Positions 24,344 to 32,307 of a stretch of DNA of 34,012 nt are shown here, one piece after another; position 1 is the first letter of the stretch, and every line of letters begins with the position of its first letter. Both the position numbers and the translations under genes were made by a program. The notes beneath the pieces are model-generated. The model was not told the origin of the DNA, made no database searches, and was given only the letters and a program-made list of their open reading frames with translations. This DNA is from JBJXFY01 sp046155815 (GTDB lineage: Bacteria > Verrucomicrobiota > Verrucomicrobiia > Limisphaerales > CAIMTB01). The stretch covers positions 1 to 34,012 of the forward strand of contig JBJXFY010000150.1 in assembly GCA_046155815.1 (NCBI GenBank), given 5' to 3'.

Positions 24344-24616
24344 TCAGGCGGCAGGGGCGGCGCGGCGGGCGCGGCGCTCGTCATGTTGGGCAGCGAGCAT
24401 CACGTTCGAGACATGGATGCTGCCCTCGAGCTCGATGATGGCGCCATTCGGGTGCTGCTGGCTCTTGCGCATGTGCTTCTTGACCATTTTCACCCCCTCG
24501 ACGACGACGCGTTGCTTGTCGCGGAGCACGCGCAGGATTTTCCCGCGCTTGCCGCGCTCGGTGCCGGAGATGACGACGATCTCGTCGTCCTTCTTGACGT
24601 GGAATCGCTGGCGCAT
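24344..24616 (-). CDS. rplX: 50S ribosomal protein L24
   Basis: A 90-residue assembly-initiator protein of the large subunit located at the exit-tunnel rim. The KOW motif is clear near the start (KKDDEIVVISGTERGKRGKI), followed by VVVEGVKMVKKHMRKSQQHP and an IHVSNVML strand. It is shorter than E. coli (104), with an Ala/Arg-rich end. It begins 4 bases after rplN and ends 4 bases before rplE. Confidence 0.96.
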   Translation of the reverse strand: MRQRFHVKKDDEIVVISGTERGKRGKILRVLRDKQRVVVEGVKMVKKHMRKSQQHPNGAIIELEGSIHVSNVMLAAQHDERRARRAAPAA

Positions 24617-24620
24617 GGCT

Positions 24621-25001
24621 TCAGATGACCTCGGGGGCGAGGGAGATGATCTTCATGAACTTCTTGTCGCGGAGCTCGCGGGCCACCGGGCCGAAGATGC
24701 GCGTGCCACGGGGATTGTTCTCCTTGTCGATGATGACGACCGCATTCGAGTCGAAGCGGAGGTAGGAACCATCACCGCGGCGGATGGCCTTGCGGGAACG
24801 GACGATTACGGCGTTGCAGACCTCGCCCTTTTTCACCGCGTTGTCCTTGCCGCTGGCGTCGGAGGCGGCGTCCTTGATGTGAACCTTGATCACGTCGCCG
24901 ACGAAGCCGTAGCGCTGGTTGGTGCCGAGAACGCCGATCATCGCGGCGCGCCGGGCGCCGGAGTTGTCGGCCACATCGAAAATGGAACGTACCTGGAACA
25001 T
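24621..25001 (-). CDS. rplN: 50S ribosomal protein L14
   Basis: A 126-residue protein at the subunit interface forming an inter-subunit bridge; also the usual site of silencing-factor RsfS binding. Motifs: MFQVRSIFDVADNSGARRAA, GDVIKVHIKDA, VRSRKAIRRGDGSYLRFDSN, and AVVIIDKENNPRGTRIFGPV near the C-terminus. There is a few-residue insert (DASDASGKDNA region) compared with E. coli (123 residues). It lies 13 bases after rpsQ. Confidence 0.97.
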   Translation of the reverse strand: MFQVRSIFDVADNSGARRAAMIGVLGTNQRYGFVGDVIKVHIKDAASDASGKDNAVKKGEVCNAVIVRSRKAIRRGDGSYLRFDSNAVVIIDKENNPRGTRIFGPVARELRDKKFMKIISLAPEVI

Positions 25002-25014
25002 GGCGGATGCGGGG

Positions 25015-25305
25015 TCAGGCGGTCAGCGGCTGGGTATCGCGGGCTTTCTCGACGACCTCGACGAGTTCCCAGCGCTTGGTGCGGGACAGGGGGCGCGTCT
25101 CGCGGATGCGGACGCGGTCGCCGAGCCCGGCCCGCTCCTGCTCGTCATGGGCATAAAACTTCTTGAAGCGCGTCACGATCTTCTTGAACTGGGGATGCGG
25201 GACGCGACGCTCAACGCGGACTACGATGGTCTTGGTCATCTTGTCGGAGACGACCTCGCCGACGCGCTCCTTGCGGACGGGAATCTTGGGCTGGGTTTCG
25301 GACAT
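25015..25305 (-). CDS. rpsQ: 30S ribosomal protein S17
   Basis: A 96-residue 16S rRNA-binding protein of OB fold; E. coli has 84. ATG 25305, 4 bases after rpmC, gives MSETQPKIPVRKERVGEVVS and then DKMTKTIVVRVERRVPHPQF. KKFYAHDEQERAGLGDRVRI and RETRPLSRTKRWELVEVVEK are the standard later motifs. Upstream in-frame residues belong to the shadow of rpmC and were not used. Confidence 0.96.
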   Translation of the reverse strand: MSETQPKIPVRKERVGEVVSDKMTKTIVVRVERRVPHPQFKKIVTRFKKFYAHDEQERAGLGDRVRIRETRPLSRTKRWELVEVVEKARDTQPLTA

Positions 25306-25309
25306 GACT

Positions 25310-25513
25310 TCAGGCGGCTGGGGCTTGGCGGCGGCGCTGGGTGAGCGCGGTCTCGAGGCGCGCGATATCCCGGCGCAGCGTGCGCAGGCGGGCGGGCTTC
25401 TCGAGCTGCGCACTGGCCTTCTGCAGGCGCAGGTTGAACAGCTCGTGGCGCAACTCCGCGCCCTTGGCGCCGAGCTCGGCCGGGGTGAGGTCCTTGAGTT
25501 CGGAAAACTTCAT
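25310..25513 (-). CDS. rpmC: 50S ribosomal protein L29
   Basis: A 67-residue two-helix protein at the exit tunnel, beside L23, forming part of the docking site for nascent-chain factors. The sequence is MKFSELKDLTPAELGAKGAE, with the L29 signature ELFNLRLQKASAQLEKPARL and RRDIARLETALTQR. It starts 5 bases after rplP and ends 4 bases before rpsQ, which fits the S10-operon order. Confidence 0.96.
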   Translation of the reverse strand: MKFSELKDLTPAELGAKGAELRHELFNLRLQKASAQLEKPARLRTLRRDIARLETALTQRRRQAPAA

Positions 25514-25518
25514 GGCGC

Positions 25519-25938
25519 TCAGGAAAGCTTGTGACGGGCGATAAACTTCGTGCGGATGGGCAGCTTCGTGGCCGCCAGGCGCATCGCTTCGCGGGCCATC
25601 GCCTCGGGCACGCCGTCCACCTCGAAAAGAATGTTCGCGGGCCGGATGACGGCCACCCAAGACTCGACACCGCCCTTGCCGGTGCCCATGCGCACTTCGA
25701 GCGGTTTCTTGGTGAAGCTCTTGTCCGGGAAGATGCGGATCCAGACCTTGCCGCGCCGCTTCATGTGGCGGGTGATCGCCACTCGCGCAGCCTCGATCTG
25801 CTTGGCGTCCATCCAGCACCGTTCGAGCGCCTGCAGGCCGAACTCGCCGAAGGCGACGGTCGCGCCGCGGGACGCGATGCCGGTGCGGCTTCCCCGCTGC
25901 ATCTTGCGGTACTTTACTCGTGCGGGCATCAAGGCCAT
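25519..25938 (-). CDS. rplP: 50S ribosomal protein L16
   Basis: A 139-residue protein near the A-site that helps tRNA accommodation. MALMPARVKYRKMQRGSRTG is a typical start; later motifs are FGEFGLQALERCWMDAKQIE, RRGKVWIRIFPDKSFTKKP and EVRMGTGKGGVESWVAVIRP. The Arg in this region that is hydroxylated in E. coli (R81, by RoxA/YcfD) is present. It follows rpsC by 39 bases and is the only gene in the block with a good Shine-Dalgarno motif. Confidence 0.97.
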   Translation of the reverse strand: MALMPARVKYRKMQRGSRTGIASRGATVAFGEFGLQALERCWMDAKQIEAARVAITRHMKRRGKVWIRIFPDKSFTKKPLEVRMGTGKGGVESWVAVIRPANILFEVDGVPEAMAREAMRLAATKLPIRTKFIARHKLS

Positions 25939-25943
25939 GTCAG

Positions 25944-25949
25944 TCTCCT
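25944..25949 (-). promoter_or_regulatory. Shine-Dalgarno site of rplP
   Basis: AGGAGA on the - strand lies 5 bases before the rplP ATG. It is noteworthy as the only well-placed Shine-Dalgarno motif I found among the 31 starts of the ribosomal array. Confidence 0.7.
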
Positions 25950-25977
25950 GGGAAAACGGGTGGGTTCAGGGTTCGGA

Positions 25978-26655
25978 TCAGGCGGGACGCTCGGCCTTCA
26001 GTGACGTCGGCGGGGCAGCGGGTTTCTCGGGCTTTCGCTCCCCTTTGCAGATCCAGCACTTGACGCCCAGCTTGCCGTACATGGTCTTCGCCTCGGCGAA
26101 ACCGTAGTCAATGTTCGCGCGCAGTGTGTGGAGCGGCACACGGCCCTGACGGTATGTCTCCACGCGGGACAGCTCCGCACCGCCGAGACGCCCGGAACAG
26201 CGCAGCTTGATGCCGTCGGCCCCCTTCTCCAGTGCGAGCTGGATGGCCTTTTTCATCGCCCGGCGGAAGGAAATGCGGCGCTCAAGCTGCATGGCGACGT
26301 TCTCGGCCACGAGCTGCGCGTCGGTCTCGGGGCTCTTCACCTCCTGGATCTCGACGTAGACCTCCTTGCCCGTCAGGCGGCTGAGATCTTCCTTGATCTT
26401 GTCGATCTCCGCGCCACGCCGGCCAATGACGAGGCCCGGACGCGCGGTGAAAATGGTGATGCGGCAACGGCTGGCTGCGCGCTCGATGGCGATGCGCGGA
26501 ACGGATGCGGATTCCAGCTTGCCCTTCAGCAGCGCGCGGATCCTGGAATCCTCAAGGATGAGCCGGCTGTAGTCCTTTTTGCCGGCATACCACTTGGACT
26601 GCCAGTCCTTGGTGACGGCGACGCGCAGGCCGATCGGGTTGGTCTTTTGTCCCAT
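25978..26655 (-). CDS. rpsC: 30S ribosomal protein S3
   Basis: A 225-residue protein at the mRNA entry channel. The N-terminus MGQKTNPIGLRVAVTKDWQS and the type-II KH domain with VIGRRGAEI (GRRG at 78-81) are clear, followed by the S3 C-terminal domain (GRLGGAELSRVETYRQGRVP, LRANIDYGFAEA). Near the end the usual VKVWIxKGE strand reads VKCWICKGE, placing C200 and C203 as a CxxC pair, which is uncommon. The tail is Pro/Ala/Lys-rich. It begins one base after rplV. Confidence 0.97.
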   Translation of the reverse strand: MGQKTNPIGLRVAVTKDWQSKWYAGKKDYSRLILEDSRIRALLKGKLESASVPRIAIERAASRCRITIFTARPGLVIGRRGAEIDKIKEDLSRLTGKEVYVEIQEVKSPETDAQLVAENVAMQLERRISFRRAMKKAIQLALEKGADGIKLRCSGRLGGAELSRVETYRQGRVPLHTLRANIDYGFAEAKTMYGKLGVKCWICKGERKPEKPAAPPTSLKAERPA

Positions 26656-26656
26656 G

Positions 26657-26989
26657 TTACTCGTCGGAAAGAACGATCGTGATGTGGCAACTCCGTTTGC
26701 GGATCGGGCCGGCAGAGCCGCGGGCCTTCGGGATGAACCGCTTGAGCGTGCGGGCCGTGCCGGCCACGGCCAGCTTAACGCGGAGCGTCTCAGGCTTGAG
26801 ATTGTTGTTGTTCTCCGCGTTGGCCATGGCCGACCGCAGGGTCTTGTGGACCCAGAAGGCCGACTTGCGGGGCACCGCCTTGAGCACAGCCTCGGCGTGC
26901 ATGGCGTTGAGGCCCTGGATCTGCCGCACAACCTCGCGCATCTTCTGCGCGGACATGCGGACGTTACGGGTGATGGCGCGTACTTCCAT
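26657..26989 (-). CDS. rplV: 50S ribosomal protein L22
   Basis: A 110-residue protein whose extended beta-hairpin lines the nascent-peptide tunnel. MEVRAITRNVRMSAQKMREV, the helix with SAMANAENNNNLKPETLRV, the hairpin FIPKARGSAGPIRKRSCHIT and the end IVLSDE match L22 in order and length. The hairpin tip, where macrolide-resistance changes occur in other species, looks ordinary. It is coupled to rpsS (2 bases) and rpsC (1 base). Confidence 0.97.
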   Translation of the reverse strand: MEVRAITRNVRMSAQKMREVVRQIQGLNAMHAEAVLKAVPRKSAFWVHKTLRSAMANAENNNNLKPETLRVKLAVAGTARTLKRFIPKARGSAGPIRKRSCHITIVLSDE

Positions 26990-26991
26990 GG

Positions 26992-27273
26992 CTACTTGGC
27001 CTCCGCCTTGGCGGTGTGGGCGCCGTGCTTCTTGAAGGTCCGGGTCAGTGAGAACTCGCCCAGCTTGTGACCCACCATGTTCTCGGTCACGAAGACAGCG
27101 TTGAAGACGCGGCCGTTGTGGACCTGGAAGGTATGGCCCACGAAATCCGGCGTGATCGTCGAGCGGCGCGACCAGGTCTTGATCGGCTTCTTCGCGCCCG
27201 AGGCGTTCATCTTCTGGATCTTGTCCAGAAGCGGGAGGTCCACGAAAGGACCTTTTTTGATGGAGCGACCCAT
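26992..27273 (-). CDS. rpsS: 30S ribosomal protein S19
   Basis: A 93-residue head protein contacting S13. It reads MGRSIKKGPFVDLPLLDKIQ, then TWSRRSTITPDFVGHTFQVH, NGRVFNAVFVTENMVGHKLG and EFSLTRTFKKHGAH, an almost textbook S19. It lies 12 bases after rplB. Confidence 0.97.
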   Translation of the reverse strand: MGRSIKKGPFVDLPLLDKIQKMNASGAKKPIKTWSRRSTITPDFVGHTFQVHNGRVFNAVFVTENMVGHKLGEFSLTRTFKKHGAHTAKAEAK

Positions 27274-27285
27274 TTCAGTTCAGAG

Positions 27286-28140
27286 TTACTTCAGTTTCGG
27301 CGGACGCCCGTCTCGGCGGGTAACGATGAAACGGTCGGACGGCTTGACCTTCTTTCGGGTCTTGAAGCCCTTGGCCAGCAAGCCCCATGGCGAAGTGAGC
27401 TGCTGCCAGCCGCCACCGCCCTTGGACTTGCCCTGACCGCCGCCGTTCGGATGGTCCACCGGGTTCCGGGCCATGCCGCGCGTGATCGGGCGGCGTCCCA
27501 GCCAGCGGTTCCGCCCCGCCTTGCCCAGCACGATCTTCTCATGCTCAAGGTTGCCAACCTGCCCAAGCGTCGCATAGCAGTCCTCGTTCACCCGGCGGAT
27601 CTCGCCGCTGGGAAGTCGGATCTGCGCAAACCCTTCGTCGCGCGACATGAGCGTCGCCGCGCCGCCAGCGGCACGAACGATCTGCCCGCCGCGACCCGGG
27701 GTGAGCTCAATGTTGTGGATCTGCGAACCCACCGGGACGCCCCTGAGCGGGAGCGCGTTGCCCACCTCCGGGGCGGCCTCCGGACCACTCTGGACCTTGC
27801 GGCCCACGGTGAGCCCCTCTGGCGCGACAATGTACCGCTTCTCACCGTCCTTGTACTCGATGAGGGCAAGGCGCGCGCTGCGGCAGGGATCGTACTCGAT
27901 GGCCACCACCGCGCCCTCGATGCCGAGCTTGTTCCGGCGGAAGTCCACGAGGCGGATCTTCTGCTTGTGTCCGCCACCAATGCCGCGGGCAGTCACCCGG
28001 CCATAGGCGTTGCGTCCGCCCGTCTTCTTGCGGGTGACGACGAGCTTCTTCTCCGGGCGGCTCTTGGTAATCTCCGCGAACGACGACACCGTGATGTAAC
28101 GGCGCGAAGGCGTTAGTGGTCTGAAAGTCTTGACGGGCAT
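27286..28140 (-). CDS. rplB: 50S ribosomal protein L2
   Basis: A 284-residue protein essential for subunit joining and peptidyl-transferase assembly. The OB-fold N-domain (TGGRNAYGRVTARGIGGGHK, with YKDGEKRYIVAPEGL) is followed by the SH3-like domain and the loop GMARNPVDHPNGGGQGKSKG, in which H230 corresponds to the functionally important H229 of E. coli. Slightly longer than E. coli (273). It is 11 bases after rplW. Confidence 0.97.
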   Translation of the reverse strand: MPVKTFRPLTPSRRYITVSSFAEITKSRPEKKLVVTRKKTGGRNAYGRVTARGIGGGHKQKIRLVDFRRNKLGIEGAVVAIEYDPCRSARLALIEYKDGEKRYIVAPEGLTVGRKVQSGPEAAPEVGNALPLRGVPVGSQIHNIELTPGRGGQIVRAAGGAATLMSRDEGFAQIRLPSGEIRRVNEDCYATLGQVGNLEHEKIVLGKAGRNRWLGRRPITRGMARNPVDHPNGGGQGKSKGGGGWQQLTSPWGLLAKGFKTRKKVKPSDRFIVTRRDGRPPKLK

Positions 28141-28151
28141 GGCCGGTTGGC

Positions 28152-28433
28152 TCAGGTGAGTTGGATCTTATCGCCTTCCTTCAACGTGACGAGGGCTTTC
28201 TTCCAGCCTGGATCGCGTCCGGCGGCGAGCGTTCCTTGCCGGCGCAGCTTGCCATCCACCCGCATGGTCCGGACGCCGCGCACCGTGACCTTGAAGAGGG
28301 CCTCGACGGCGGACTTGATCTGCGGCTTGGTCGCCCGACGGTCGGCCACCAGCGTGTACTGGTTTTGCCGGCCGGCCTGCACGGTACCCTTCTCCGTGAG
28401 CCGGACGGTCTTGATGATGTCGAAAGGAGTCAT
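28152..28433 (-). CDS. rplW: 50S ribosomal protein L23
   Basis: A 93-residue exit-tunnel protein, the ribosomal docking site for trigger factor and SRP. Motifs: IIKTVRLTEKGTVQAGRQNQ, YTLVADRRATKPQIKSAVEA, LFKVTVRGVRTMRVDGKLRR and a C-terminal WKKALVTLKEGDKIQL. It overlaps nothing and lies 3 bases after rplD and 11 before rplB. Confidence 0.96.
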   Translation of the reverse strand: MTPFDIIKTVRLTEKGTVQAGRQNQYTLVADRRATKPQIKSAVEALFKVTVRGVRTMRVDGKLRRQGTLAAGRDPGWKKALVTLKEGDKIQLT

Positions 28434-28436
28434 GGA

Positions 28437-29063
28437 TTACTTGCGGGCGAGACGCTGCTCGAGCTTCTCGAAGGCCTCGCGGGTAAATACCAGCTTGGCC
28501 GGACGCAGCACCTGGTAGGTGTTGAGGTCGTCGCCGGTGGTCAGCTCGACGTTGGGCACGTTGCGGGAGGCGAGGCGGAGGTTCGGATTCGGCGAAGCCA
28601 CGACCAGCACGGTCTGCTCGCCAAGCTTCAATGCGTCCATCGCCTTGAGGAACTCCTTGGTCCTGGGTGCGGAGATGACGAGCTCCTCGAGGACTACCAC
28701 GTCGCCAGCGGCAAGGCGTGCACTCACGGCCTTGCGCAGGGCGAGACGTTTCACCTTCTGGTTGACCTTGACCGACCAGTCACGCGGCCTCGGTCCGAAC
28801 ACCACGCCGCCGCCGCGCCACAGCGGAGACTGAAAGGAGCCGGCGCGGGCGCGGCCGGTGCCCTTCTGGCGCCAGGGCTTCTTATTGGTGCCGGCGACCT
28901 CGCCGGCATTCTTGGTGCAGGCGGTGCCGCTCCGCTGCGCGGAGCGATAGGCGAGCACGGTGTCAAACACCGCCTGGCTGCCCTTGAGGGTGGCGATGAC
29001 CTCAAAGCCCACGCTCCGTTCGTTCACCACCCGTCCGTTGAGATCCGTGATTTGAATGTTCAT
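28437..29063 (-). CDS. rplD: 50S ribosomal protein L4
   Basis: A 208-residue protein whose extended loop lines the exit tunnel; in E. coli it also represses the S10 operon. The loop region NKKPWRQKGTGRARAGSFQS, followed by PLWRGGGVVFGPRPRDW, is clear, and later the KALRKAV-like KRLALRKAVSARLA and VVLEELVISAPRTKEFL. The E. coli control site is the leader upstream of rpsJ; here rpsJ follows fusA by 20 bases, so that leader does not exist in the same place. Confidence 0.97.
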   Translation of the reverse strand: MNIQITDLNGRVVNERSVGFEVIATLKGSQAVFDTVLAYRSAQRSGTACTKNAGEVAGTNKKPWRQKGTGRARAGSFQSPLWRGGGVVFGPRPRDWSVKVNQKVKRLALRKAVSARLAAGDVVVLEELVISAPRTKEFLKAMDALKLGEQTVLVVASPNPNLRLASRNVPNVELTTGDDLNTYQVLRPAKLVFTREAFEKLEQRLARK

Positions 29064-29078
29064 GTCGGGCCCGTCGGG

Positions 29079-29723
29079 TTACTTCGCCGCCTGCTTGCGG
29101 CGCTTTTTGGCCTCGCGGATGATCACATAGTCACCCTTGGCGCCGGGGATGGCGCCGCGGATGAGCAGCAGGTTCTCCACGGCCATCACCTGCACGACTT
29201 GGAGGTTCTGCACGGTGCGGCGTACCTGGCCGAGGTGGCCGGGCATCTTCATGCCTCGCATGACGGTGCCGGGAAAGAGGCGCTGGCCGATGGCTCCAGA
29301 CCGGCGGTGCCACCCTTTGGCGCCGTGGGTTGAGTCGCCGCCGCGGAAGCCGTGCCGGCGGACGACGCCCTCGAAGCCGCGACCCTTGGTCACACCGATC
29401 GCGTCCACGTAGTCTCCCACGGCGAAGATGTCCGGTCCAACCACGTCCCCGGGCTTCACGTCCAACGTAAAGTCACGGAACTCGCGGATCCGGCGGACCG
29501 GCGTGCCCTTGTGCTTGGTGATGTGGCCGAGCAAAGGCTTGGCCACGCGGGACGTCTTTTGTACGTCAAACCCGAGCTGGACGGAGGCGTAGCCGTCGGA
29601 TTCGACCGTCTTGCGTTGGAGCACGAGGTTAGGTCCGGCGAGAACGATAGTAACCGGCACGGCGGTTCCGGCGCTGTCATACACGCGGGTCTGGCCCAGC
29701 TTTTTGCCAAGGAGTCCGATCAT
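29079..29723 (-). CDS. rplC: 50S ribosomal protein L3
   Basis: A 214-residue protein reaching the peptidyl-transferase centre, one of the two large-subunit assembly initiators with L24. MIGLLGKKLGQTRVYDSAGT, KGRGFEGVVRRHGFRGGDST, HGAKGWHRRSGAIGQRLFPG and MRGMKMPGHLGQVRRTVQNL are conserved L3 blocks; GHLGQ holds the Gln that PrmB methylates in E. coli. Five bases separate it from rpsJ. Confidence 0.97.
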   Translation of the reverse strand: MIGLLGKKLGQTRVYDSAGTAVPVTIVLAGPNLVLQRKTVESDGYASVQLGFDVQKTSRVAKPLLGHITKHKGTPVRRIREFRDFTLDVKPGDVVGPDIFAVGDYVDAIGVTKGRGFEGVVRRHGFRGGDSTHGAKGWHRRSGAIGQRLFPGTVMRGMKMPGHLGQVRRTVQNLQVVQVMAVENLLLIRGAIPGAKGDYVIIREAKKRRKQAAK

Positions 29724-29728
29724 GGGCG

Positions 29729-30037
29729 CTAGATCTTGATGGTGATGTCCACGCCCGCCGGGAGGTTGAGCTTTTTCAGCTCGTCCACGGTCTTGGCCGT
29801 GGGACCGACGATGTCGAGGAGACGCTTGTGGGTGCGGATCTCAAAAGTCTCCTGTGACTTCTTGTCCACGTGGGGCGACCGGCCCACCGTGTAGCGTTCC
29901 ACGGTGGTCGGCAAAGGGATCGGGCCGGCGATGCGAGCTCCGGTACGTTTGACCGTCTCCACGATTTCGGACGCGGACTGGTCAATGATCCGGTGATCGA
30001 ACGCCTTGAGGCGGATGCGAATGCGCTGTGCTGACAT
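29729..30037 (-). CDS. rpsJ: 30S ribosomal protein S10 (NusE)
   Basis: A 102-residue head protein that also acts as NusE in transcription antitermination with NusB. It reads MSAQRIRIRLKAFDHRIIDQ, then GARIAGPIPLPTTVERYTV, SPHVDKKSQETFEIRTHKRL and LNLPAGVDITIKI. The order fusA-rpsJ with 20 bases between them shows that no tuf gene lies here and that the S10 group runs directly on from the str group. Confidence 0.97.
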   Translation of the reverse strand: MSAQRIRIRLKAFDHRIIDQSASEIVETVKRTGARIAGPIPLPTTVERYTVGRSPHVDKKSQETFEIRTHKRLLDIVGPTAKTVDELKKLNLPAGVDITIKI

Positions 30038-30057
30038 GCAAAGAACAGGGTAGACGG

Positions 30058-32244
30058 TTAACTGCGCGCGGCCGGCCGGCTCTTGCTCGACTCGATGATG
30101 TTCTGCGCGATGCCGGCGGGCACGGGATCAAAGGTGTGAGGTTCCATGCTGTAGCTCGCTCGGCCCTTGGACAAGGAACGTATGGCGGTGGCGTAGCCGA
30201 ACATCTCCGCCAGCGGGACGTGCGCGGTCACGATGGTCTGCCCTGCCCGGGCGTCCACGCCCTGGATGATGCCACGGCGGCGGTTGATGTCACCGAGGAG
30301 GTCGCCCTGATACTCGTCAGGGGTGGTGACCTCAACCTTCATGATCGGCTCAAGAAGGATAGGGTTGGCCTTCATCACCGCGTCCTTCACGGCGAAGATG
30401 CCCGCCATCTTGAAAGCCAGCTCATTGGAGTCCACCTCGTGGAAGGAGCCGTATACGAGCCGGACCTTCACGTCAATAATCTGATAACCCGCATAAACGC
30501 CGCTGCGGATGGCGTCCATCACGCCGTCTTCGACGGCGGGGATGTACTCCCTGGGAATGATGCCGCCAACGATGTCGTTGACGAACTCGACACCCTTGCC
30601 CTTTTCGTTGGGCTCGACCTTCACCTCGGCGTGGCCGTACTGGCCGCGTCCGCCGGACTGACGGATGTACTTTCCGACGCCCTCGGCCGATGTGGTGATG
30701 GTTTCGCGGTAGGCGATCTGCGGCGCGCCGGCGTTCGACTCGACCTTGAATTCCCGCACCAAGCGGTCCCGGATGATCTCGAGGTGCAGTTCACCCATGC
30801 CGGCGATGATTAGCTGGCCGGTCTCTTGGTTGGTGAAGGCGCGAAAGGTCGGATCCTCCTCCGCAAGGCGTTGGAGACCGTCGGAAAGCTTGTCGCGATC
30901 GTTCTTGGACTTCGGCTCGATCGCCATGCTGATCACCGGCTCGGGGAAGGTCGGCGGCTCAAGCGTCACGTCAAATGACTCATCGCAAAGCGTGTCCCCG
31001 GTGGCAATGTTCCGCAGGCCGACAAGGGCGGCGATGTCGCCCGAATAAACCTGTTCGACGTCCTTGCGCTCGCTTCCCTGAATGATCATCAGGCGGCTGA
31101 CCCGCTCGCGTCTCCGGGTGCGGGGATTGTAGATCGTGTCCCCTTTCTTGAGCTGTCCGGAATAGACGCGGAAGAAGACCAGCTTGCCCGAATAGGGATC
31201 TGTCCAAAGCTTGAAGGCGAGGGAGCAGAACTTGGACGAGTCGTTGGCTGGAACCTCGACCTTGTTCTCAGAACCGAGCTCGTGACCCTCGGCGGCCGGG
31301 ATGTCTATCGGGGACGGAAGGTAGTCAATGACCGCGTCCACCAGCACCTGAACCCCCTTCTTCTTGAAGGCGGAGCCGCAGAGCACCGGGATCAATTCGA
31401 TCTTGCAGGTAAGGCGGCGGACGGCAGCTTTGAGGGTGGCCACATCTATCGGCTTCTCCTCGAGGACCATTTCGGCAATCAGGTCGTCCTTGTGGGAAAC
31501 GGCGTTGATCAGCTCCTCGCGGGCTGCCTTGGCTCTCTCGGCCAGCTCGGCGGGAATGTCGAGGATCTCGTATTTCAGCCCCTCGTTCGCGATGTCGCCC
31601 GGACCCCAATAAATCGCCTTCTGGTTCACCACGTCCACCACGCCGGCAAAGTTTTCCTCGGCACCGATGGGCAGCATGATGGGGAAGGCATAGGCCCCAA
31701 GCTTGCGGCGCATGTCATTGAGGGCGTTGTCAAAGTTCGCGCCCGTGCGGTCCATCTTGTTGACGAAGGCCACCCGCGGAACCTTGTACTTGGTCGCCTG
31801 CCTCCAGACCGTCTCCGACTGGGGCTGGACGCCGGCCACGCCGCAGAAGACGGCGATCGCCCCGTCCAGCACGCGCATCGAGCGCTCCACTTCGGCCGTG
31901 AAATCGACGTGGCCGGGAGTATCGATGATGTTGACCCGGTGCCCCACGCCGGCGAAGAGCTTCTCGATGCCCTCCTCCTTCTTCTGGGTCCAATAGCAGG
32001 TGACTGCCGCGGAAGTGATCGTGATCCCGCGCTCGCGCTCCTGCTCCATCCAGTCGGTCACCGTGTTGCCGTCATCCACGTCGCCGATCTTATGAATGAG
32101 GCCGGTATAGAAAAGGATGCGCTCGGTGGTCGTGGTCTTGCCGGCGTCGATGTGGGCCGCAATGCCGATGTTGCGCGTGCGTTCCAGGGTGTACTGGCGC
32201 GTCGGCGCATTCAGCGGCTTGGTTTCGGCGGCGGTGGTGGTCAT
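30058..32244 (-). CDS. fusA: Translation elongation factor G
   Basis: A 728-residue GTPase that drives tRNA-mRNA translocation and, with RRF, ribosome recycling. G1 AHIDAGKTT (30-38), switch I RGITI (72-76), G3 DTPGH (108-112, with the catalytic His), and G4 NKMD (162-165) are intact. An insert of about 8 residues (QKKEEGIEKLFAGVGH) precedes the G3 strand. Domains II to V follow with GMGELHLEI, RQSGGRGQYGH and RRRGIIQGVDARAGQ. It is somewhat longer than E. coli (704), mostly by this insert and a Ser/Arg/Ala tail. A 63-base spacer with a strong hairpin separates it from rpsG. A weaker EF-G paralogue cannot be excluded elsewhere; the context makes this the main copy. Confidence 0.97.
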   Translation of the reverse strand: MTTTAAETKPLNAPTRQYTLERTRNIGIAAHIDAGKTTTTERILFYTGLIHKIGDVDDGNTVTDWMEQERERGITITSAAVTCYWTQKKEEGIEKLFAGVGHRVNIIDTPGHVDFTAEVERSMRVLDGAIAVFCGVAGVQPQSETVWRQATKYKVPRVAFVNKMDRTGANFDNALNDMRRKLGAYAFPIMLPIGAEENFAGVVDVVNQKAIYWGPGDIANEGLKYEILDIPAELAERAKAAREELINAVSHKDDLIAEMVLEEKPIDVATLKAAVRRLTCKIELIPVLCGSAFKKKGVQVLVDAVIDYLPSPIDIPAAEGHELGSENKVEVPANDSSKFCSLAFKLWTDPYSGKLVFFRVYSGQLKKGDTIYNPRTRRRERVSRLMIIQGSERKDVEQVYSGDIAALVGLRNIATGDTLCDESFDVTLEPPTFPEPVISMAIEPKSKNDRDKLSDGLQRLAEEDPTFRAFTNQETGQLIIAGMGELHLEIIRDRLVREFKVESNAGAPQIAYRETITTSAEGVGKYIRQSGGRGQYGHAEVKVEPNEKGKGVEFVNDIVGGIIPREYIPAVEDGVMDAIRSGVYAGYQIIDVKVRLVYGSFHEVDSNELAFKMAGIFAVKDAVMKANPILLEPIMKVEVTTPDEYQGDLLGDINRRRGIIQGVDARAGQTIVTAHVPLAEMFGYATAIRSLSKGRASYSMEPHTFDPVPAGIAQNIIESSKSRPAARS

Positions 32245-32262
32245 CGGGCTTCGGAGACTGAA

Positions 32263-32292
32263 GCGCCCCAGCGAAGTGAGTCGCCGGGGCGC
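32263..32292 (-). promoter_or_regulatory. Hairpin in the rpsG-fusA spacer
   Basis: GCGCCCC (32263-32269) pairs with GGGGCGC (32286-32292); after one A-C mismatch, GCGA (32271-32274) pairs with TCGC (32281-32284) around a 6-base loop. The stem is about 11 bp and ends 18 bases before the fusA ATG on the transcript. No U-tract follows. It may tune fusA translation or act as an RNase processing point. Confidence 0.45.
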
Positions 32293-32307
32293 CGCATCAA
32301 GGTCGGG

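Noticed and set aside
24340..24384. Upstream start for rplE adding 15 residues
   Set aside because: It would overlap rplX by 41 bases and adds a Pro/Ala stretch not seen in L5; the ATG at 24339 fits the family.
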